A DNA stretch of 64,000 nucleotides from Caproicibacter sp047833665 (GCA_047833665.1 CP181261.1:1240001-1304000), one strand, 5' to 3'; numbered from the stretch's first letter, positions 43,052-51,588 are shown. A program made the numbers and translations. The notes: generated from the letters alone by a model not told the origin.

Positions 43052-43128
43052 GGCTCGGTAGTTCAGTTGGTTAGAACGCTAGCCTGTCACGCTAGAGGTC
43101 GTCGGTTCGAACCCGATCCGAGTCGCCA
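43052..43128 (+). tRNA. tRNA-Asp (anticodon GTC)
   Basis: 77 nt with encoded CCA. Acceptor GGCTCGG/CCGAGTC, anticodon loop CTGTCAC, T arm GGTTCGAACCC. Confidence 0.96.
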
Positions 43129-43131
43129 TTT

Positions 43132-43207
43132 GCCTCTGTAGCTCAGTTGGTAGAGCAGGGGACTGAAAATCCCCGTGTCGGTGGTTCGATTCCGCCCGGA
43201 GGCACCA
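43132..43207 (+). tRNA. tRNA-Phe (anticodon GAA)
   Basis: 76 nt with encoded CCA. Acceptor GCCTCTG/CGGAGGC, anticodon loop CTGAAAA, T arm GGTTCGATTCC. Confidence 0.96.
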
Positions 43208-43212
43208 AGTAT

Positions 43213-43288
43213 GCGAACGTAGCTCATCTGGTAGAGCGCCACCTTGCCAAGGTGGAGGTAGCGAGTTCGAGCCTCGTCGTTCGCTCCA
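43213..43288 (+). tRNA. tRNA-Gly (anticodon GCC)
   Basis: 76 nt with encoded CCA. Acceptor GCGAACG/CGTTCGC, anticodon loop TTGCCAA, T arm AGTTCGAGCCT. Confidence 0.96.
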
Positions 43289-43292
43289 TTTT

Positions 43293-43366
43293 GGCGTCAT
43301 AGCCAAGTGGTAAGGCACGGGTCTGCAAAACCCTTATCCCCAGTTCGAATCTGGGTGACGCCTCCA
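43293..43366 (+). tRNA. tRNA-Cys (anticodon GCA)
   Basis: 74 nt with encoded CCA. Acceptor GGCGTCA/TGACGCC, anticodon loop CTGCAAA, T arm AGTTCGAATCT. Last gene of the cluster. Confidence 0.95.
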
Positions 43367-43375
43367 AAAGTGGGT

Positions 43376-43406
43376 AGGAGAAGGAGAAATCCTTCTCCTA
43401 TTTTTT
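43376..43406 (+). terminator. Intrinsic terminator of the tRNA cluster
   Basis: Perfect stem AGGAGAAGGA (43376-43385) with TCCTTCTCCT (43390-43399), loop GAAA, followed by ATTTTTT. The nested IS region starts 13 bases later. Confidence 0.93.
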
Positions 43407-43419
43407 AGCTTTATGTCAA

Positions 43420-43445
43420 GGCTCTATGTCAAGGCTCTATGTCAA
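43420..43445. repeat. Tandem copies of an ISL3 terminal sequence
   Basis: GGCTCTATGTCAA occurs at 43420-43432 and again at 43433-43445; TATGTCAA also precedes the first at 43412-43419. The 13 bases are the tip of the ISL3-family inverted repeat seen at 43471 and 43696, so this is either a sliver of a fourth copy or slippage at the end of the third. Confidence 0.7.
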
Positions 43446-43525
43446 TAGTTGGGGTAACCCAAAATGGAAAGGCTCTATGTCAATAGTTGGGGTAACCCAA
43501 AATGGAAACACCGGATGGAGCGGCG

Positions 43526-43695
43526 TTAAGCTGCTCCATTTTCCGTTGAATGATGGAACATGTGAAGAATACGATTGCGGAAGCGACGAAAATTACGATA
43601 ACCGTAGGCATTGCGTTTGAGTACCTTAATCTTGTTGTTAACCCCTTCGGTAAAACCATTGGTGTAAGGACAATCAAACGAATTTAGAATACCTT
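43526..43695 (-). pseudogene. C-terminal fragment of copy B transposase
   Basis: Same sequence as the last ~56 codons of the intact copy A transposase (contains VLKRNAYGYRNFRRFRNRI-like residues), cut off from its N-terminal part by the insertion of copy A. Continues at 45086. Confidence 0.8.
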
Positions 43696-45077
43696 GGCTC
43701 TATGTCAATAGTTGGGGTAACCCAAAATGGAAACACCGGATGGAGCGGCGTTAAGCTGCTCCATTTTCCGTTGAATGATGGAACATGTGAAGAATACGAT
43801 TGCGGAAGCGACGAAAATTACGATAACCGTAGGCATTGCGTTTGAGTACCTTAATCTTGTTGTTAACCCCTTCGGTAAAACCATTGGTGTAAGGACAATC
43901 AAACGAATTTAGAATACCTTTTGACCAGCGGACCATGGTATTTCCACAAGCAACAAATCTTGAAAGTTCACTGTTTTGTGCGGCCATAATCCAATGGGAT
44001 AGCGCTGTCCGTGCGGACACGCTGTCAGAAGATTCAAGGACTTTGAAAAACTGTTCTTTCAGAGAGTAGGCTGTCAGCAGACGGTTGCTTGTATAAAGCA
44101 TAATGTTAACCTGTTGTCTTTGCTCTGGAGTGAGAAATTGGTATCGTTTGTTCAGCAAGATTCGGGAGCGTTTAAAATAAATTCTTCGGGTTTTGCTAAA
44201 CCTTTTCTGTTCTTCCTTGCGAACGGCTTCAAAGGCCCAAAATACTTGACGAATGTAATGATATTTGTCAATGACATAATTTGAATTTTTAAAATATGTC
44301 TGAGCAATATTGGCATATGTGCTCCACATATCGCTGACGAAATGCTTCGTTTTAGAACGGTCAAGCCGGCCGAAATATTCTGTCAGTTTGTGGTTGTATC
44401 GAGTAGGAAGAATATCAAGGATTCGGTGACGGACCGGATCGGTCAGAATGCACTGATATTTCTCGCCGCTTGTATTGCCTTTAAACTCATCAATCGATAC
44501 AACTTCGGGTAATTTCTGCGGTTTACCATAGTTGATACAATCAAAAATCCGGATAATAGTTGCAACCGAAAGATTTACTTCACGTGCTACACTGGTAAAA
44601 GAACGCACGTCGGAAAGCTTTGAAATGATATATGAGGCTAAACGGTTTGTCATGCGATGATATCTAGGCAAAAACGAGTTATCTTCAAAGAAACGCTTTC
44701 CACAAGAATGGCAGCGATATCGGCGCTTTCGTAGAATCAGGGAGGTATGTTTGCCAAAAGCGGGAATGTCTTTTACTGTTTGACAACGGTAATCATGAAC
44801 GTAGCTGGTTTGATGGCCACAACAGGGGCAAACATGCGGTTTTCTCGGTAACTCAATAAAAATTTCCGTTTTATCAGGCAATTGCCTCACATTTTTTACG
44901 ATTACCCCTTTTAATCCAAGCAATTTTTCGATAGAATGAGTACAGAGCATATCGATGACCTCCCAAATGGTGGTGTGGTAATCTCCATTTTAAAGGTTTT
45001 TCATCGAATATGCTCTACTTTTTTTTACTCTTTTTCTCAGGCTCTATTCGTTACACCCCAACATTTATTATAGAGCC
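43696..45077 (-). mobile_element. ISL3-family copy A, intact and innermost
   Basis: 1382 bp. Imperfect terminal inverted repeats: GGCTCTATGTCAATAGTTGG at the left against the complement of the right tip (both have GGCTCTAT, then AAT, then GTTGGGGT/TTGGGGT). Flanked by an exact 8-bp duplication AATACCTT (43688-43695 and 45078-45085), the size expected for ISL3. Inserted in the transposase gene of copy B. Confidence 0.92.
43751..44950 (-). CDS. ISL3-family transposase (intact, copy A)
   Basis: 399 aa. N-terminal zinc-finger region (CPCCGHQTSYVHDYR and YRCHSCGKRFFEDNSFLPRY), a helix-turn-helix (FTSVAREVNLSVATIIRIFD), and the DDE transposase core: SIDEFKG, VSDMWSTYANIA, and the late GFTEGVNNKIKVLKR block. 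It reads leftward. The copy B reading frame is nearly identical, with scattered substitutions (for example NTSGEK against NISGEK). Confidence 0.95.
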   Translation of the reverse strand: MLCTHSIEKLLGLKGVIVKNVRQLPDKTEIFIELPRKPHVCPCCGHQTSYVHDYRCQTVKDIPAFGKHTSLILRKRRYRCHSCGKRFFEDNSFLPRYHRMTNRLASYIISKLSDVRSFTSVAREVNLSVATIIRIFDCINYGKPQKLPEVVSIDEFKGNTSGEKYQCILTDPVRHRILDILPTRYNHKLTEYFGRLDRSKTKHFVSDMWSTYANIAQTYFKNSNYVIDKYHYIRQVFWAFEAVRKEEQKRFSKTRRIYFKRSRILLNKRYQFLTPEQRQQVNIMLYTSNRLLTAYSLKEQFFKVLESSDSVSARTALSHWIMAAQNSELSRFVACGNTMVRWSKGILNSFDCPYTNGFTEGVNNKIKVLKRNAYGYRNFRRFRNRILHMFHHSTENGAA

Positions 45078-46115
45078 AATACCTTTTGACCAGCGGACCA
45101 TGGTATTTCCACAAGCAACAAATCTTGAAAGTTCACTGTTTTGTGCGGCCATAATCCAATGGGATAGCGCTGTCCGTGCGGACACGCTGTCAGAAGATTC
45201 AAGGACTTTGAAAAACTGTTCTTTCAGAGAGTAGGCTGTCAGCAGACGGTTACTGGCATAGAGCATAAGATCGACCTGTTGCTTTTGCTCCGGAGTGAGA
45301 AATTGATATCGCTTGTTCAGTAAGATTCGGGAGCGTTTAAAATAAATTCTTCGGGTTTTACTGAATTTTTTCTGTTCTTCCTTGCGAACGGCTTCAAAGG
45401 CCCAAAATACTTGGCGAATGTAATGATATTTGTCAATGACATAATTGGAATCTTTAAAATATGTTTGAGCAATACTAGCATATGTACTCCACATATCGCT
45501 GACAAAATGTTTGGTTTGAGAACGGTCAAGCTGGCCGAAATATTCTGTCAGTTTGTGGTTGTAACGAGCAGGAAGAATATCAAGGATTCGGTGACGGACC
45601 GGATCGGTCAGAATGCACTGATATTTCTCGCCGCTTATATTGCCTTTAAACTCATCAATCGATACAACTTCGGGTAATTTCTGCGGTTTACCATAGTTGA
45701 TACAATCAAAAATCCGGATAATAGTTGCAACCGAAAGATTTACTTCACGTGCTACACTGGTAAAAGAACGCACGTCGGAAAGCTTTGAAATGATATATGA
45801 GGCTAAACGGTTTGTCATGCGATGATATCTAGGCAAAAACGAGTTATCTTCAAAGAAACGCTTTCCACAAGAATGGCAGCGATATCGGCGCTTTCGTAGA
45901 ATCAGGGAGGTATGTTTGCCAAAAGCGGGAATGTCTTTTACTGTTTGACAACGGTAATCATGAACGTAGCTGGTTTGATGGCCACAACAGGGGCAAACAT
46001 GCGGTTTTCTCGGTAACTCAATAAAAATTTCCGTTTTATCAGGCAATTGCCTCACATTTTTTACGATTACCCCTTTTAATCCAAGCAATTTTTCGATAGA
46101 ATGAGTACAGAGCAT
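45051..46115 (-). pseudogene. N-terminal 340 codons of copy B transposase, truncated by copy A
   Basis: The frame matches copy A from the start codon to about TMVRWSKG, then enters the inverted repeat of copy A and stops after a few foreign residues (GSIINVGV). The missing C-terminal part lies at 43526-43695. The zinc-finger and most of the DDE core remain, but the last conserved GFTEGVNNKIK block is lost, so activity is unlikely. Confidence 0.9.
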
Positions 46116-46267
46116 ATCGATGACCTCCCAAATGGTGGTGTGGTAATCTCCATTTTAAAGGTTTTTCATCGAATATGCTCGACTTTTTTTTACTCTTTTT
46201 CTCAGGCTCTATTCGTTACACCCCAACATTTATTATAGAGCCAATGGAAACACCGTATGGAGCAGCG

Positions 46268-46596
46268 TTAAGCTGCTCCATTTTTCGTTGAAACATGGAA
46301 CATGTGAAGAATACGATTGCGGAAGCGACGAAAATTACGATAACCGTAGGCATTGCGTTTAAGAATCTTAATCTTGTTGTTAACCCCTTCGGTAAAACCG
46401 TTGGTGTAAGAGCAATCAAACGAATTTAGAATACCTTTTGACCAGCGAATCATGGTACTTGCACAAGCAACAAATCTTGAAAGACCACTGTTTTGTGCGG
46501 CCATAATCCAATGAGACAGCACTGTCCGTGCAGACACATTGTCAGAAGGGCTAAGTTTTAATCCATGCAATTTTCGGTAGAATGAGTATAGAGCAT
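46268..46596 (-). pseudogene. Remnant of copy C transposase (both gene ends fused by deletion)
   Basis: 46268-46548 encodes the C-terminal ~94 residues (from NVSARTVLSHWIMAAQ to STKNGAA), diverged from copies A and B. Directly beside it, 46551-46596 is the start of the gene (start codon complement at 46594-46596, MLYTHSTENCMD-like). The sequence between, most of the DDE domain, is gone. Confidence 0.75.
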
Positions 46597-46622
46597 ATCG
46601 ATGACCTCCAATATGGGGATAG

Positions 46623-47947
46623 AGTACAATAAAGTTCGCAATTTCATAAAGGCATAGAAAAGTCATTGGGACTCCGATAAAATGAATGGTGATAAGACAT
46701 TCAAAGAAGGAGAGATACCCAATGACTCAAAAAAAGAATACCACAGATTTGACAGAATTGCTACTAAAATGTATGGCGCAGCCGGATCCAATGCTGTCAA
46801 TGCTGGAATGGCTGTGTACCCGTCTAATGGAAGCAGAGGTCTCCGGTATCGTTGGCGCAGAAAAGAATGCACACAATCCGTCCCGCCGTGATTACCGCTG
46901 CGGCTATCGGCCACGTCGATTGGATACTCGTATGGGGACGATGTATCTGATGGTACCAAAACTCCGAAATCAGGGCTATATCCCGTTTTTCGTAACAGAA
47001 CGCAAGCGCAGTGAAGCAGCGCTGATTCAAGTGGTTCAAGAAGCGTTTGTGCAGGGTGTATCTACGCGAAAGATGGAGAAACTAGCTCGCAGTCTTGGAA
47101 TTGAGAATCTTTCCCGCAGTCAAGTCAGTGAAATGACGAAAGGCCTTAACGAGCAGGTGCAGTACTTCCGCAGCCGGCCTCTGACGGGTCGCTATCCTGT
47201 CATTTGGACAGATGCACTGTATGAAAAAATTCGTATGGATGGCCGGGTCGTCAGCATGGCTGTGATGGTAGTTTGCGGCGTCAATGAACAGGGGCATAGG
47301 GATATCCTCGCCGTGGAGCCAATGCTCGATGAATCCAAAGAAAGTTATTCTCAATTGTTTCAAAGTCTTCTCGATCGTGGTCTGAAAATACCGCTCCTGG
47401 TGATTTCAGACGCAAATAAAGGGCTGATTGCAGCCATCCGTGAGAGTTTTCCGGGAGCCTCTTGGCAACGGTGCAAAGTCCATTTTATGCGAAATATTTT
47501 GGCTCATGTACCCCAGAAGGAAAAAGAATCCTTTGCGGCTCAGTTAAAAGAGATTTGGCTGGCACCTTCCGCTGAAATAGCTAGGCAACGCGCAGAGCAA
47601 ATATCAGAACAGTATGGAAAACGCTTTCCAAAAGCAATTGAGCTTCTGCAAGATGGACTGGAAGATTCTCTAGCCTTCTATGCTTTTCCGGAACTCGATG
47701 CTCGCAAAATTTCCTCGACCAATATGTTGGAACGACTAAACAAGGAAATCCGCCGCAGAACCAGCGTAGTCGGAATATTTCCCAATCCGGATTCCTACCT
47801 ACGGTTGGTAACAACATGTCTCATGGAATATGCGGAAGACTGGTCTGTTTCTAGAGCATACTTAAACCCAAAAACCATTCTTTCACTGTTAAACGTAGCC
47901 TAATTCATTTTTCGGAGCCCCTAAATTGCGAACTTCCCTTGACACTA
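46623..47947 (+). mobile_element. IS256-family insertion sequence
   Basis: About 1.3 kb. The ends share AAGTTCGCAATTT in inverted orientation (46629-46642 and the complement near 47924-47936), plus an inner GGGACTCCGA/GGGGCTCCGA match. AATATGGGGATAG on the left and AATATGGGATAG on the right flank it and are read as the target duplication; the unequal G-run leaves the exact ends uncertain by a few bases. It sits in copy C of the ISL3 nest, just upstream of that copy's start codon. Confidence 0.75.
46722..47903 (+). CDS. IS256-family (mutator-type) transposase
   Basis: About 393 aa from ATG 46722 (AAGGAGAG upstream; earlier in-frame ATG at 46686 has none). Typical IS256 motifs: IWTDALYEKIRMDGRVV, VISDANKGLIAAI, PGASWQRCKVHFMRNIL, and the late Glu region SSTNMLERLNKEIRRRT. 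It appears complete. Confidence 0.95.
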   Translation: MTQKKNTTDLTELLLKCMAQPDPMLSMLEWLCTRLMEAEVSGIVGAEKNAHNPSRRDYRCGYRPRRLDTRMGTMYLMVPKLRNQGYIPFFVTERKRSEAALIQVVQEAFVQGVSTRKMEKLARSLGIENLSRSQVSEMTKGLNEQVQYFRSRPLTGRYPVIWTDALYEKIRMDGRVVSMAVMVVCGVNEQGHRDILAVEPMLDESKESYSQLFQSLLDRGLKIPLLVISDANKGLIAAIRESFPGASWQRCKVHFMRNILAHVPQKEKESFAAQLKEIWLAPSAEIARQRAEQISEQYGKRFPKAIELLQDGLEDSLAFYAFPELDARKISSTNMLERLNKEIRRRTSVVGIFPNPDSYLRLVTTCLMEYAEDWSVSRAYLNPKTILSLLNVA

Positions 47948-48061
47948 GGAATATGGGATAGTGGTAATTTCCATTTTAAAGGTTTTTCATCGCATATGCT
48001 CTACTTTTTTGCTCCTTTTTGGCAGACCCTATTCGTTAAACCCAAACATTTATTATAGAGC

Positions 48062-48246
48062 TGTTCTGCCGCAGGGGATGCAGTGACAGCAGATTAACCG
48101 GATTACCCCTTTTGTGGCGTATCGCCTGAGTTTTGCTGTAATATCCAGCTATATGAGCAAACTCTGAGACAGCTTTTTGCATATATATTCACCCCCCGGA
48201 TGAGCCGGGGGGTGAATATTATCATATGTATTTCGTGCTAACTCGA
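48062..48246. other. Gap between the IS nest and kdgK
   Basis: No gene seen. It contains the perfect hairpin at 48185-48219; the rest (48062-48184) has no recognised signal. Confidence 0.5.
48185..48219. terminator. Perfect 15-bp hairpin downstream of kdgK
   Basis: ATATTCACCCCCCGG (48185-48199) pairs perfectly with CCGGGGGGTGAATAT (48205-48219), loop ATGAG. It lies 28 bases after the kdgK stop on the minus strand, so it probably terminates kdgK. The core CCCCCCGG..GCCGGGGGG followed by CATATG also resembles the terminal hairpins of the IS200-like element at 59.5 kb. Confidence 0.7.
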
Positions 48247-49269
48247 TCAGCGATTTAAGCGAGAACTGCCGCCCTTTTTCATAGCAGCACGCACTTCCGA
48301 TTCTGTTACTAGGTTTAGGTCTCCGCTAATCATCAGTTTTAGTACGCTGGCTGCAATAGCGAACTCCACAGTTTCCTGTGGATCCATTTGGTTCACAAGA
48401 CCGTGTATCAGACCTGCACCAAAAGCATCTCCAGCAGCAACGCCTTCCATGACATGTACATGGTGAACGGGACTCTCATAGAATTTGCCGTCTTTTAGCA
48501 AAATTCCCATCCAGTCGCTTTCCTCTACCGATTGAATATTACGCAAAACGCTGGCGACCATTTTACAGCGAGGATAGCGTTTCGTAATTTCTTGCATACC
48601 GGCGCGGAAACTGTCAATTTGCTCAATGCCACGTGACATGTCTCCGTCAAAAGCGGAAATGCCAAGCGTAGCTTCAAAATCTTCATCATTTGCAATGCAG
48701 ATATCGACAAATGGCATCAGTTGCTTCATAACGGCCTGAGCTTTTTGCGGAGACCACATTTTGCCGCGATAATTTAGGTCGGATACAACAGTAATACCGT
48801 GATCTTTGCAATAGGTGAGCGCATCTTTTACCGCTTTGGCAAGCTCCTCAGAAATAGCGGGGGTAATACCGGAAAAATAAAAGATATCAATGCCGTCCAG
48901 CAGAGTGGGCCAATCAAACTCTGTGTGTTTAGCAGTTGCAATGGAACTGCCCGCACGATCATAAACCACACTGGTTGGCCGGCTGCCTGTCCCTTTTTCA
49001 AAGTAATAAGTTCCCAAACGGGGACCGCCGCGCAGAATTCGGCTGGTGTCAACACCGAAGCGCCGTAACGTATTTAAGGCAGCGTCTCCCAATGGATTAT
49101 CCGGAAATTTAGTCAGATATGCCGCATCATCATGAAAAAGGGAAAGTGAAACGGCAACATTCGCTTCAGCTCCGCCATAAGTTGCTTCAAACGTATCAGT
49201 TTGCAGAATACGGGAAAAACCCGGCGGCTTTAGCCTCAACATCATTTCTCCAAATGTTAAAATTTTCAA
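48247..49269 (-). CDS. kdgK: 2-dehydro-3-deoxygluconokinase (PfkB sugar kinase)
   Basis: 340 aa. PfkB carbohydrate kinase fold: N-terminal LTFGEMMLRLKPPGFSRILQ, YGGAEANVAVSLSLFHDDA, and the C-terminal catalytic motif EGVAAGDAFGAGLIHGL with the base Asp. Overall similarity is to KDG kinases (substrate loop TYYFEKGTGSRPTSVVYDRAGSS), which phosphorylate KDG from uronate or pectin breakdown. TTG start with GGGAGG upstream. No other uronate genes are next to it; the aldolase partner is not in the window. Confidence 0.82.
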   Translation of the reverse strand: MKILTFGEMMLRLKPPGFSRILQTDTFEATYGGAEANVAVSLSLFHDDAAYLTKFPDNPLGDAALNTLRRFGVDTSRILRGGPRLGTYYFEKGTGSRPTSVVYDRAGSSIATAKHTEFDWPTLLDGIDIFYFSGITPAISEELAKAVKDALTYCKDHGITVVSDLNYRGKMWSPQKAQAVMKQLMPFVDICIANDEDFEATLGISAFDGDMSRGIEQIDSFRAGMQEITKRYPRCKMVASVLRNIQSVEESDWMGILLKDGKFYESPVHHVHVMEGVAAGDAFGAGLIHGLVNQMDPQETVEFAIAASVLKLMISGDLNLVTESEVRAAMKKGGSSRLNR

Positions 49270-49516
49270 ATTTAATGCACCTCCCTGTGTGTTACAACAA
49301 ATTTAAAAGGTAATCAAAGTATACGCTGATAATAAAAGAAACCTTTTCTATTGTCTGCAAACTAAGTGCCACATAGATTAAAAAGTTTTGTAAAAGGTCT
49401 TTTTATCAATCTTTAGTATATTTTTAAAAAAGTTTTGTGTCAACTTTTAGGCTTTTGAGCTTTGCGTGGTGGTGCTTAAATCGCAAGGATGGCGTATATC
49501 GAAGGAGAACAACAAA

Positions 49517-49543
49517 TTTGGAATTTTACTGCAAGATTGTTTT
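49517..49543 (+). repeat. Left 27-bp target duplication of IS481 copy 1
   Basis: Identical to 50606-50632 on the other side of the element; begins TTTGGAATTTTACTGC and ends GATTGTTTT. Confidence 0.9.
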
Positions 49544-50605
49544 TGTAGGTTTGTCAAACATATTGGACAGTATGGGAATGCAAAAATTCAGAAGGAGACA
49601 ACCAATGAAGAGGACGCATCGGCATATTATTAGAGCGTCTTAAGTAGATGGAAAGTTGGTTTTCAAAGTCCGCTAAAGAGTAAAAATGGTGTTTGTCATA
49701 AAAGCGTTTTTGGTCTTCGCGATGACTGCGTTCCACTTTCCCGTTGTGCCTAGGGGTATAAGGACGAATTAACTTGTGCCGAATATGAAGTTTAGCGGCA
49801 GTGGCCTCAAACAACGTCAGCAAATGTTTCTTGGAAGGTGAAAAACGGTTGGTGAATTCAAAACCGTTGTCAGTTTGAACGCATTCCACATGGACGCCGC
49901 GCCGGGCAAACCATTCGACAGCTCGTTTTAGAAAGTCAGCAGAAGAGTAAGTACTCTGTTCAGGGTACGCTGCCAGAAAACGCAGCCTAGAAAATTCATC
50001 AATAGCGGTGTACTGGAAAAGCCGAAGCTCAGGGTCGGCAATACAGCGCTTTGGAACAACTTTTACATCGATCTGAATGCGCTCTCCGGGATATGTCATT
50101 TGCTCATATGGCTTTGGCTGATATTTTTTCTTTGGTTTTGATTCTGGAAACATTCCCATTCGGCGCATTACACGGAACAGACTTTCCGGACATCGTGTGT
50201 ATCCCCGCTTTTTTAACCGAGACCATAGTTCAATCATACCGAGGTCGGGATTTCTGCGCCGCATGTCGCGAATCAGCTTTAACTCGGCAGGTGTATGCTG
50301 GTTTGGATGACTGTGAGGCCTCCTAGACCGGCAAGCCAACGATTCTAATGTACCGTCATACCGGGCCATCCAGAAATAGATAAAGGAACGGCTTTTGTTG
50401 TATTTTCGGCTCGCACGGCTAACACCGTACTTTTGAGCATAGATCATTAGGGATTGCCTAAACTTCATGTCTTGTGTTACACTATTCATGCAGAAATGGG
50501 CACTTCCTTTCGGTATGATTTGGTTTGCGTAGCTTTATTTTAACCGATGTGTCCATTTCTGTTTTTATTTTTTCTCAACTGTCCAATATGTATTGTAGTC
50601 CTACA
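49544..50605 (-). mobile_element. IS481-family element, copy 1
   Basis: 1062 bp with terminal inverted repeats: TGTAGGTTTGTCAAACATAT at the left, and the complement of ...TATTGTAGTCCTACA at the right; both continue into ACATATTGGACAGT. One transposase gene on the minus strand. A 27-bp direct repeat flanks it exactly. Differs from copies 2 and 3 at scattered bases. Confidence 0.9.
49554..50489 (-). CDS. IS481-family transposase (copy 1)
   Basis: 311 aa. N-terminal helix-turn-helix (QKYGVSRASRKYNKSRSFIYFW), DDE integrase core: QIDVKVVPKR (Asp), VQTDNGFEFTNRF (Asp) and PRHNGKVERSHREDQKRFY (Glu). Its stop lies ten bases from the element end, overlapping the inverted repeat. Differs from the other two copies at TYPG/THPG, IADP/IANP and RRGVHV/RRGVRV. 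Apparently intact. Confidence 0.94.
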   Translation of the reverse strand: MNSVTQDMKFRQSLMIYAQKYGVSRASRKYNKSRSFIYFWMARYDGTLESLACRSRRPHSHPNQHTPAELKLIRDMRRRNPDLGMIELWSRLKKRGYTRCPESLFRVMRRMGMFPESKPKKKYQPKPYEQMTYPGERIQIDVKVVPKRCIADPELRLFQYTAIDEFSRLRFLAAYPEQSTYSSADFLKRAVEWFARRGVHVECVQTDNGFEFTNRFSPSKKHLLTLFEATAAKLHIRHKLIRPYTPRHNGKVERSHREDQKRFYDKHHFYSLADFENQLSIYLRRSNNMPMRPLHWLSPSEFLHSHTVQYV

Positions 50606-50632
50606 TTTGGAATTTTACTGCAAGATTGTTTT
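50606..50632 (+). repeat. Right 27-bp target duplication of IS481 copy 1
   Basis: Exact match of 49517-49543. Its end is four bases upstream of the -35 box of the pgeF promoter. Confidence 0.9.
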
Positions 50633-50636
50633 ATTC

Positions 50637-50665
50637 TTTACAATTACCTCTGAGTGTATTATATT
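50637..50665 (+). promoter_or_regulatory. Probable promoter of pgeF
   Basis: TTTACA (50637-50642) and TATATT (50660-50665), 17-base spacer, 78 bases before the start codon. Confidence 0.6.
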
Positions 50666-50742
50666 AGAAATTCAAATTGTTTTATTTAAATCATACGATT
50701 GCAAAACTGTGCGACATTTTATCAAAGCTTAGGAGGCTACCG

Positions 50743-51588
50743 ATGATATTCCATGAAAAACAGGTTACACTAAACAAGAAAAACGGTGTTGCTTTTTTAA
50801 CCTTCCCGGTGTTGGAACAGCTGCCGTTTCTGCGCCATGCCTTTTCTACCCGCATTGGGGGAGTTAGCTTCAATGAGTTCTCTTCGTTGAATTTAGCATT
50901 TGGCAGAGGAGACACAGATGAAAATGTTTTGGAAAATTACCGCCGTATCTGCACGGCTGCAGGCTTTGATGTTGATTCCATGGTCTCCTCCGCGCAGGTG
51001 CATGGTACGGTTGTCCGCAGAGTTGGGCGTGAAAACTGTGGAGAGGGATTTACTAAGCCGAAGGTAGCCGGTGTGGATGGTTTAATTACCAATGAACCAA
51101 ATGTAACGCTTGTCACGCATTATGCGGATTGCGTGCCCCTCTATTTTGTAGACCCTGTTAAGAAAGCAATCGGTCTGGCACATGCTGGTTGGCGGGGAAC
51201 AGCCGCGCGGATTGGCGCGGAAATGGTTCACAAAATGGCACAGGAATTTGGCAGTCAGCCAAAGGATTTGATTTGTGTCATTGGCCCATCCATCGGACCC
51301 TGTTGCTTTGAGGTTGATACTCCCGTATATGAAATTTTTGCACAAATGCAAGACCTTTTACCTATGGAGTGGATTCAGGCTGACGGAGGCGGAAAATATC
51401 ATATCGACCTGTGGGAAGCTAACCGTCGTATTCTGCAAAAATGCGGTGTTCCGCAGGAAAACATCACGATATCCGCATTATGCACACAGTGCAATCCGGA
51501 ACTGTTGTTTTCCCACCGTGCAAGCGGAGGAAAGCGGGGAGGATTATCTGCCTTTCTTGCGATTAAGGGGAATAACAATGCGGATTGA
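50743..51588 (+). CDS. pgeF: Polyphenol oxidase/laccase-domain protein PgeF (YfiH family)
   Basis: About 281 aa from ATG 50743 (AGGAGG 6 bases upstream). Active-site residues of the family: His in SAQVHGTVV, Cys in HYADCVPLYF, His in GLAHAGWRGTAA. Related proteins are purine nucleoside phosphorylases/adenosine deaminases or peptidoglycan-amino-acid editing enzymes, not true laccases. Overlaps the radical SAM gene by 11 bases. Confidence 0.9.
   Translation: MIFHEKQVTLNKKNGVAFLTFPVLEQLPFLRHAFSTRIGGVSFNEFSSLNLAFGRGDTDENVLENYRRICTAAGFDVDSMVSSAQVHGTVVRRVGRENCGEGFTKPKVAGVDGLITNEPNVTLVTHYADCVPLYFVDPVKKAIGLAHAGWRGTAARIGAEMVHKMAQEFGSQPKDLICVIGPSIGPCCFEVDTPVYEIFAQMQDLLPMEWIQADGGGKYHIDLWEANRRILQKCGVPQENITISALCTQCNPELLFSHRASGGKRGGLSAFLAIKGNNNAD

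Larger units (their letters stand above)
43471..46242 (-). mobile_element. ISL3-family copy B, interrupted by copy A
   Basis: Left part 43471-43695 and right part 45086-46242. Joined without one copy of the AATACCTT duplication they give 1382 bp, the same length as copy A. Left tip GGCTCTATG, right tip ATTATAGAGCC. It sits in copy C and is flanked by AATGGAAA on both sides. Confidence 0.9.
43433..48061 (-). mobile_element. ISL3-family copy C: internally deleted outer element of the nest
   Basis: Pieces: left tip 43433-43470; body 46251-46622; right end about 47948-48061, ending in ATTATAGAGC. Interrupted first by copy B (8-bp duplication AATGGAAA at 43463-43470 and 46243-46250) and by an IS256-family element. 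Its transposase gene has lost roughly residues 15-310, leaving both ends: a short non-autonomous derivative before the later insertions. No target duplication is seen around the outer ends. Confidence 0.75.

Noticed and set aside
43079..43318. 79-codon minus-strand frame over tRNA-Asp, -Phe and -Gly
   Set aside because: It is the complement of tRNA genes; such frames (GFEPTTSS-type) are a well-known artefact.
43420..43480. Short direct repeats that could suggest a CRISPR array
   Set aside because: The repeats are IS tips of 13 bp with no regular spacers; no cas gene is present.
43480..43902. Two identical 65-codon minus-strand frames
   Set aside because: They are out-of-frame readings of the repeated ISL3 ends, not a gene family.
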